Origin: Nipponacmea schrenckii
Lineage: Eukaryota; Mollusca; Gastropoda; Lottiidae
DNA length: 64,000 nucleotides
Assembly: GCA_030562195.1 (NCBI GenBank)
Contig: JAUJPP010000005.1
Coordinates: forward strand, 14,194,826-14,258,825
Direction of reading: 5' to 3'
Below, piece by piece: positions 58,640 to 64,000 of the stretch; the first letter of the stretch is position 1; every line of letters begins with the position of its first letter. The notes below the pieces were generated by a model. That model made no database searches. It had not been told where the DNA came from and saw nothing but the letters and a program-made list of their open reading frames with translations. The translations under genes were made by a program, and so were the position numbers.

Positions 58640-58915
58640 CTGGTTGGGGACGACAAAGGGTGAATATTAAGTCCTAGTAGTCCTGCTGTATTTAATGTCT
58701 CAATCCGATGGGCTTCTCTAGGTTGGGGGAACTTGGTAGTTTTATCTTTGGGCAAGTCGATTTCTAAGCGCTGAATTGGGGTTAAGGTGAGATCGTCAAA
58801 TGAATGGCCGTCAAGATTGAAATGATTAGAAACAGGCTCGTCTTTGTTAAATTTAATATCTGATCTGTGAGCATTAAAACGAGTGCGTAATTTGTTCTTT
58901 GTTTTACATGAAATA
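58640..58915 (-). pseudogene. Penelope-like GIY-YIG C-terminal fragment
   Basis: The reverse strand reads 'NKLRTRFNAHRSDIKFNKDE', 'PVSNHFNLDGHSFDDLTLTP' and 'EAHRIETLNTAGLLGLNIHP'. This parallels the C-terminal GIY-YIG region of the reverse-strand Penelope at 29.7-30.2 kb. The upstream catalytic 'YVGET' part and all RT coding are missing. A family A repeat begins about 50 bp away. Confidence 0.75.
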
Positions 58916-58959
58916 CGTATATTACTTTAGAGTTTTTACATGTTAGGTGCTCCTGGATC

Positions 58960-59665
58960 GGGTATGTTTTATTTGAAAAATATTTAGTATGAGTTATTTC
59001 CCTTGTTTTTGAAAATGCGTTCAATTTTAGCTTGTAAACACTCTTGAAAAAACAATTCTTAATAGATTGTGATGAAACTTGGCTTGAGTATTTGTTATCA
59101 CCCAAGGATGAAGCCTATTGAAAACCAGTTAAACCAAAAAAAAAATGTAATATCAGCGTTCAATTTTGTCTTGTAAACACTCTACAAATCACAATTATTG
59201 ACCGATTTTGACAAAACTTGCTGAAATTGTTTAATATCACCCAAGGATGAACCCTTTTGAAAATAAAAAATTCGAAATATATTTAATATGAATTATTGCC
59301 CTTGTTCTTTAAAATGCGTTCGATTTTTGTCTTGTAAACACTCCACAGGTTACAATTCTTGACCTATTTCGACAAAACTTGGCTTGAGGATTTGTAATCA
59401 CCTAAGGATGAACCCTATTGAAATTCAGTTAAATAGAAAAATATTTAGTATCAGTTAATGCCCTTGTTTTTGAAAACGCGTTAAATTTTTGGCTTGTAAA
59501 CACTCTTCAAAGCACATTTCTTAACTGATTTGACAAAACTTGCTGAAATTGATTACATGTAATATCACCAAAGGATGAACTCTATTGAAAATAAAAAATA
59601 CCGAAATATATTTAATACGAATTATTGCCCTTGTTCTATAAAATTCTTGAGCGATTTTGAGGTAA
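58960..59665 (+). repeat. Family A repeat interrupted by the LTR element
   Basis: Five units with 'cttgtaaacactct', 'ggatgaaccctattg' and 'ttattgcccttgttct'. The last unit stops at 'gcgattttgaggtaa', where the LTR begins. Confidence 0.7.
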
Positions 59666-59882
59666 TGTTGTGTTCGTGGGGGTTTTTAATGGTAATTCAT
59701 AAGACTGTTCTTGATGTCCATAGATTTTATTTATGAATCACATGTAAACAAGCATGGCAAACATGACATCTTCTTCTATATCCCAGGCTTCCAAGTTCAA
59801 GGGACGTAACCCACTACTTCCTAGAAAGGGAGTTAACTATGTGGAGTCTTAACAATGCTACAGAGGCTATGCATATACAACA
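59666..59882 (-). repeat. 3' long terminal repeat, 217 bp
   Basis: Bounded by 'tgttg' and 'caaca' inverted ends (TG...CA). On the reverse strand it carries AATAAA (complement at 59726-59731). It is abutted by a polypurine tract, 'gggaaaaggaggga' (complement of 59883-59896), exactly where plus-strand priming of an LTR retroelement is expected. Confidence 0.75.
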
Positions 59883-60035
59883 TCCCTCCTTTTCCCAGGT
59901 TTCACATGTAACAATAACCAAGTAAACATTTTTACATATTTACGGTATGCTCCATGTAAATATTGAATATCAAAATGACCTATCTACAGCACAAATTAAT
60001 GTAAATATAAATTCTAACATTTTAAAGTATGAAAA

Positions 60036-61271
60036 TTAGTACAAGATAACTATGACATTATCTAAAGGAATGACCTTGTATATTTTTAAACAATTACCCA
60101 CAATGGGTACTTGACCATTCTTAACCAAGGTAGAAATAATTGCATGTAAACATGGGTCAGAATCTAAATATATCCATGAGTCACAGAAAGTACCATTAGA
60201 CCTTTCAGCTCGAGCTAAAACTTGCAAAAATCCTAACTTATAGCGAGCTTTGCTAAAAGTAATATCTAAATCAGATGGAAATTGACTTACTCTATTCCGT
60301 TGCATTTCTATCTGAGATTTGGATAAGACATGACAAGAGGCTAAGTTTTCATTCTCGATCTGATTTAAATAACATTGTTGTAAACTAACAGGAGAAGTGT
60401 ACCTATTGAAAACAAAGTCATTGTCTGCAAGATTTAAAACACTACCAAATTCATCATAAAGTATAAAATCTGAAGTCATGTGCATGGCATTTTGTGTATT
60501 ATCTAAACTAGACTTTAATTGATCAATGCTACTTAACGGAACTGAGGATGAAGACAAACGCAAAAAGCAGGGTTTAAATCTGTTTATAGTGAAAACATCC
60601 TGAAGAACCTTACCCTCTGAGGTAGCTAAAACATAATGTGTCCTATCCAACACCTGATGGACAACAAAAGGTCCAAACCAATCAGCCTTAAACTTGCGAG
60701 AATTTGCTGTAAGAGCCGAAGAATCAGGTTTAAACACATAACTAGTTGACCAATACCATAAACAGGATTTTTAGCCAGACATAGAGATTTACTAATGTTT
60801 TGACTATCTTGCTGCTTCTTCTGTAAAGCAAGCATAGTAGAACCTATACAATCAAATTTCTTACGCAAATGTTGAAAGTATTCCGAATAAGAACATGATT
60901 TAGACTGGTCAGATTTCCAATCTAAAGACAAAAGACTTTTAGGTTCCTTACCGAAGGCAAGTTCAAAGTGGCTGTAATTACCAAAATGTGGCGAAGAAAA
61001 TGAATAACAACAGGTAGAAACATATCTTACCCGGTCTGTTCCATACTGATTGAGGGTTATACTTCAAGAAATCAGATATGGATTTAATATGTCGTTCAAC
61101 AAGAAGACTACCATGATTCTGAACACTCATAAACTTTCTAGCAATACCCAAAGTATCACAGAGAAGGGAAACTAACTTTCCTGTTAAAGAGGAAGCAGCA
61201 TCTATTACTAGAACAGAGGGTGGTCCAAAAATAAAGATGACCTTTTGAATTAAAGCTAAAATCATAATCAT
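60036..61271 (-). pseudogene. Integrase and C-terminal part of LTR-retrotransposon pol
   Basis: The reverse strand begins within the integrase core: 'FGPPSVLVIDAASSLTGKL' (catalytic Asp), then 'NHGSLLVERHIKSISDFLK' (catalytic Glu). It passes frameshifts near 60990 and 60740. It continues with 'KFKADWFGPFVVHQVLDRTH' and 'VFTINRFKPCFLR', the SH3-like 'GPF' module typical of Ty3/mdg4 integrases. A long lineage-specific tail ends at 60036. The HHCC zinc finger and first catalytic Asp are missing. Dead copy. Confidence 0.75.
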
Positions 61272-61290
61272 AAATGTGTTAAGGAGTCTT

Positions 61291-61980
61291 TCTCTTTAGA
61301 GAATCCTTGTTTCGTACAAATTGTACTGAGAGACTGTTGCTACTGGGCCGCATTCCTTCTATGTATATCCTATGGTGGATGGAGGAGCTTCATGGAGGAC
61401 CTTAGTGAAAGTGCTACTGTTGCTTGCCAAGACGTAATAACAATGTGGAAAATGACAGATTTTTGGTATTTTCTCTGGCTTGATGCTTGGATACTAATCC
61501 GAGCAAAAGGCCGCACTTTGGCTTACCAGGGCCATCTCACTGTTAGCATCAAGGATCCAATAGGCAGTTTGTATAGTCATTCAACTTCGGTAGATATAGT
61601 TTACAGTGTAGTCATATGTGGTAGTGAGTGTGAAATGTGTGATCCACACGAGTTAATTAGTAAATAATATATATGTGTATACGTTAATTCTCTCTTTTCG
61701 ATGTTGTTTAAATAATCCATACAACGCATCGTCCCGATATAGAATGATCGATTGAAGTTTAAAGACCCTAGCCTATAGTTACCATACATCAGTATGCAAC
61801 CCATTACATGTTTTCTTTATTATTTGTTTGTTTATAAGTTATGTATTTACATTAGTACACAAATCTACGAACTCGACCCTTTAAAATCCATCTTTTGGTC
61901 ACACAAAATTATATGTATTTTAAGTAATATACGACAAAAAGATAAACCATCAGTTTTCAATATGCAAAATTTATCCTTTC
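61291..61980. other. Spacer without recognisable gene
   Basis: An open frame at 61392-61667 (91 codons) has no domain that I recognise. The rest is AT-rich. Confidence 0.35.
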
Positions 61981-61981
61981 A

Positions 61982-62998
61982 TTCAATATTGAAATAGCCT
62001 CATTAAACGTGAGAGGTCTCGGAAATAAAGAAAAATGTCAGCAATTATTTAACTGGATAAAAAACAAAAAATATAATATAATATTTCTTCAAGAAACTCA
62101 CTCAACAGCAGAAATGGAGGCCACATGGAAAAAGGAGTGGGGAGATTCTAAATAGTTTTCACACTTAAATTCCAGGCGAGAAGGCGTATGCATTTTGTTT
62201 AAACCATATTTGGACTTGAAGATATTGCAGTTATCAACCGTGAGCAAGGTCGTTTCATTATTTTAAAAATATTATATTATGATAAGCCTTATATTTTATG
62301 CAACATTTACGGCCCTAATAAAGATGAACCCGGATTTTTTACGAATATTTTTAAAATTATTTCAAATATTGATATGCCCATCATAATGGGAGGAGATTTT
62401 AATTATATTTTAAAAAAAGAACTTGCTAAATACAGTGGAAGACAAACCACGTTTGAAAACTCAAAAAATGTTCTTGAAGGATACATGGAAAGTTTAGATT
62501 TAGTTGATATTTGGAGAGTGGGTAATCCTGACAAACGACGCTACACATGGAAGCGGCGCAATCCTTCTATTTACTGCAGATTAGACTTTTTTATAGTTTC
62601 ATTTGAACTGTCTACTAAAATTACAAATGCCAATATTTCATATGGATTTAAAACTGATCATTCGCTTATCGATATATCCCTTAACTTAATCGAACATAGA
62701 CGTGGCCCCGCTTTCTTCAAATTAAATACGGCATTGCTTTTAGAAGCAGACTTTATTTCATCCATTAAAAATATAATTAGGGCCTCGGAATTAGAATATA
62801 AAGATTGTGAACCACAATTACTTTGGGATATGATAAAAATGGATATAAGAAGCGCAACCATAAAGTATTCTAGTTACAAAATAAGAAAAGAATCTTGAAA
62901 AGAAATAGAAACACTGAAAAATATCTATCCTCCCACAGAAAATATGGAACAACGTATTGGAAAACTTAAATATGATATTTATAATATAAATGAAAATA
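61982..62998 (+). pseudogene. LINE apurinic-type endonuclease region (L1/Tx1-like)
   Basis: 'IASLNVRGLGNKEK' and 'NIIFLQETHST' (catalytic Glu) open the domain, followed by 'WKKEWG'. A stop near 62152 and a frameshift at about 62230 intervene. Then come 'ILCNIYGPNKDEPGFF', 'PIIMGGDFNYIL' (GDFN), 'YTWKRRNPSIYCRLDFFIVS' and 'FKTDHSLIDISL' (SDH-type block reads TDH). After a TGA at 62896 the frame continues with 'KEIETLKNIYPPTEN' until it is cut by a MITE at 62999. No RT remains. The motif order fits L1/Tx1-type LINEs. Confidence 0.75.
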
Positions 62999-63249
62999 AA
63001 TTTAAAAATTAAACAAGACTTACCTGTAAGGTGAAGTTTGATTGGAATTATATTATGTCATCAGCAGTCAGGAGGGATTACATGAGAAAGGCTTGATCAC
63101 ATGGTCATCAGGTTTCAAAGTGCTCATGACGTCAACAAACGGACAAAAAACATAACGGGAGGGCATGTAAACCCTCCTGACTGCTGATGACATAATATAA
63201 TTCCAATCAAACTTCACCTTACAGGTAAGTCTTGTTTAATTTTTAAATT
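62999..63249. mobile_element. MITE with ~85-bp near-perfect inverted arms
   Basis: Left arm 62999-63084 and right arm 63164-63249 are reverse complements with almost no mismatches, around an ~80-bp loop. It interrupts the LINE remnant. Each arm contains 'acttacctgtaaggtgaa' or its complement. On the plus strand the right arm therefore reads 'acttcaccttacag|gtaagt', a joined 3' and 5' splice signal. The preserved arms suggest recent insertion. Confidence 0.9.
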
Positions 63250-63351
63250 ATAGTACATCAGTCAGTCAAAGGATTTCAGTAGATATCAAAGCAAGACATG
63301 AGCACAGCTTACCAGAAAAAAAAGTAAACAAATAAAAAATTCAAACACACA

Positions 63352-63603
63352 GTTTTAAAAAGCAGGCTCAGACAGAGTCATGAACTTTTCATAACTTTCA
63401 CAGTTGCGCTTCAAAGCATCTATTTTTTGAATTTTTATACTTCGATAAAAATTATTACCATTTTCTACAGCTGGTAAACTAGAAACAAACAATCCAACTA
63501 TTTTAGCAACTGTTCGAATGCGTACTGTCTTTTCCCTCATAATTTGCTCTGAAAATTCCTTAATACTGAGAGCGTTGTCCTCAGGAAGTTTTGTAAGCAT
63601 ACT
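63352..63603 (-). pseudogene. Fragment of tyrosine-recombinase (DIRS/Ngaro-like) retrotransposon
   Basis: The reverse strand encodes 'SIKEFSEQIMREKTVRIRTV', 'AKIVGLFVSSLPAVENGNNF' and 'YRSIKIQKIDALKRN'. In DIRS-type retroelements a similar 'vaqviGlivSsfPaVxyGxlhYRxLExdKxxaL' region lies between RT and RNase H/recombinase. Only about 80 residues are present. Assignment is from motif memory. Confidence 0.5.
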
Positions 63604-63644
63604 CTTTCAGTCGAAACCTAAATGTACTAACTTATGTTGTGGTA

Positions 63645-63693
63645 TCATAATATAATTAGGGCCTCGAAATTAGAATATAAAGATTGTGAAAGA
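63645..63693 (+). repeat. Second copy of a 49-bp LINE segment
   Basis: 'ataatataattagggcctcg' to 'aaagattgtgaa' repeats 62765-62813 of the LINE remnant almost exactly. LINE sequence therefore recurs beyond the MITE and the DIRS-like scrap, which suggests a rearrangement or a second LINE copy. Confidence 0.7.
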
Positions 63694-64000
63694 TAATGTG
63701 CAAGTGCACGGTCTCGATTAGCACTAGGACCGTCAAAACGATCTATGAACCTCTCCATCATGGACGAATTGAACACAAAGTCTGGCAGTATCAGAGAGTG
63801 AGATGTACAGGTTAAATTCAAGGAAACGGAATATAAACAGAGTAAAGAGACTAACAATTTGCTACGCTGCCCCAACGAAATAAGCAACATCCATCAATAA
63901 AAGAAATAATACTGACCATGGACATAAAATCAGTCATAAATTTCTGGAAAAAAAAATATGCATATAAGGTCACTAAATAAATGAGTTGCACATACTGGTA
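63694..64000. other. Window end, unassigned
   Basis: A reverse open frame at 63645-63890 includes 'NSSMMERFIDRFDGPSANRD' but I cannot place it in a family. No other feature seen. Confidence 0.3.

Larger units (their letters stand above)
59666..61290 (-). mobile_element. 5'-truncated LTR retrotransposon (Ty3/mdg4-like)
   Basis: 3' LTR, polypurine tract and the integrase end of pol are present on the reverse strand. The protease, RT, RNase H and 5' LTR are absent. It inserted into a family A repeat at about 59665. Confidence 0.7.

Noticed and set aside
61392..61667. 91-codon open frame
   Set aside because: No recognisable family, and it lies between two transposon remnants without matching either.

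Overview
This is eukaryotic, intron-rich, AT-rich nuclear DNA. It carries two host genes buried in transposable elements. A metazoan ACTR8 gene, Penelope-like retroelements, piggyBac and pogo remnants, and interspersed repeats that begin with inverted 'cgcccac' ends and (gtcc)n runs together suggest a marine lophotrochozoan, most likely a gastropod or other mollusc. That identification is inference from repeat style; no rRNA or mitochondrial marker is present.

Layout. 0.87-4.39 kb is a TIR-ended repeat built of ~160-bp units (called family A here), with a 1.4-kb stretch duplicated in tandem. 4.41-7.78 kb is a DNA transposon with perfect 32-bp TIRs and a nearly intact transposase-like gene. 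8.1-9.4 kb holds a hairpin, a LINE endonuclease scrap and a large palindrome. 10.76-27.76 kb is ACTR8 (INO80 subunit) in 12 exons, about 607 residues, all splice phases consistent. Its introns hold minisatellites, MITEs, an 0.87-kb tandem duplication and many family A/B repeats. The start of its exon 7, including the 3' splice site, is repeated seven times as a 59-bp unit.

28.4-40.5 kb is mobile debris: a reverse-strand Penelope-like element split by family A, a hAT remnant, a foldback element, a piggyBac pseudogene, and a DDE transposase fused to an OTU-like protease domain. 41.6-52.0 kb is a head-to-tail array of three young Penelope-like copies (~2.39-kb period, RT plus C-terminal GIY-YIG). 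Each copy is followed by a type I hammerhead ribozyme. Copy 1 is interrupted by a TTAA-flanked MITE. Copy 2 is interrupted by a 3.2-kb pogo-type transposon at a TA site. The pogo gene also ends in an OTU-like domain, followed by a PHD finger.

52.6-53.8 kb has foldback/minisatellite elements. 54.4-56.6 kb contains the last exons of an unassigned host gene (coiled coil, perhaps F-BAR-like). 57-64 kb is again repeats: another Penelope fragment, the 3' end of an LTR retrotransposon (LTR, polypurine tract, integrase), a LINE endonuclease region, a MITE with ~85-bp inverted arms, and a tyrosine-recombinase-retrotransposon scrap.

The most notable points are two unrelated DDE transposons each with an OTU-like domain, the ribozyme-bearing Penelope array that records the order of later insertions, the multiplied splice acceptor in ACTR8, and a MITE whose arm carries a recursive-splice-site motif.
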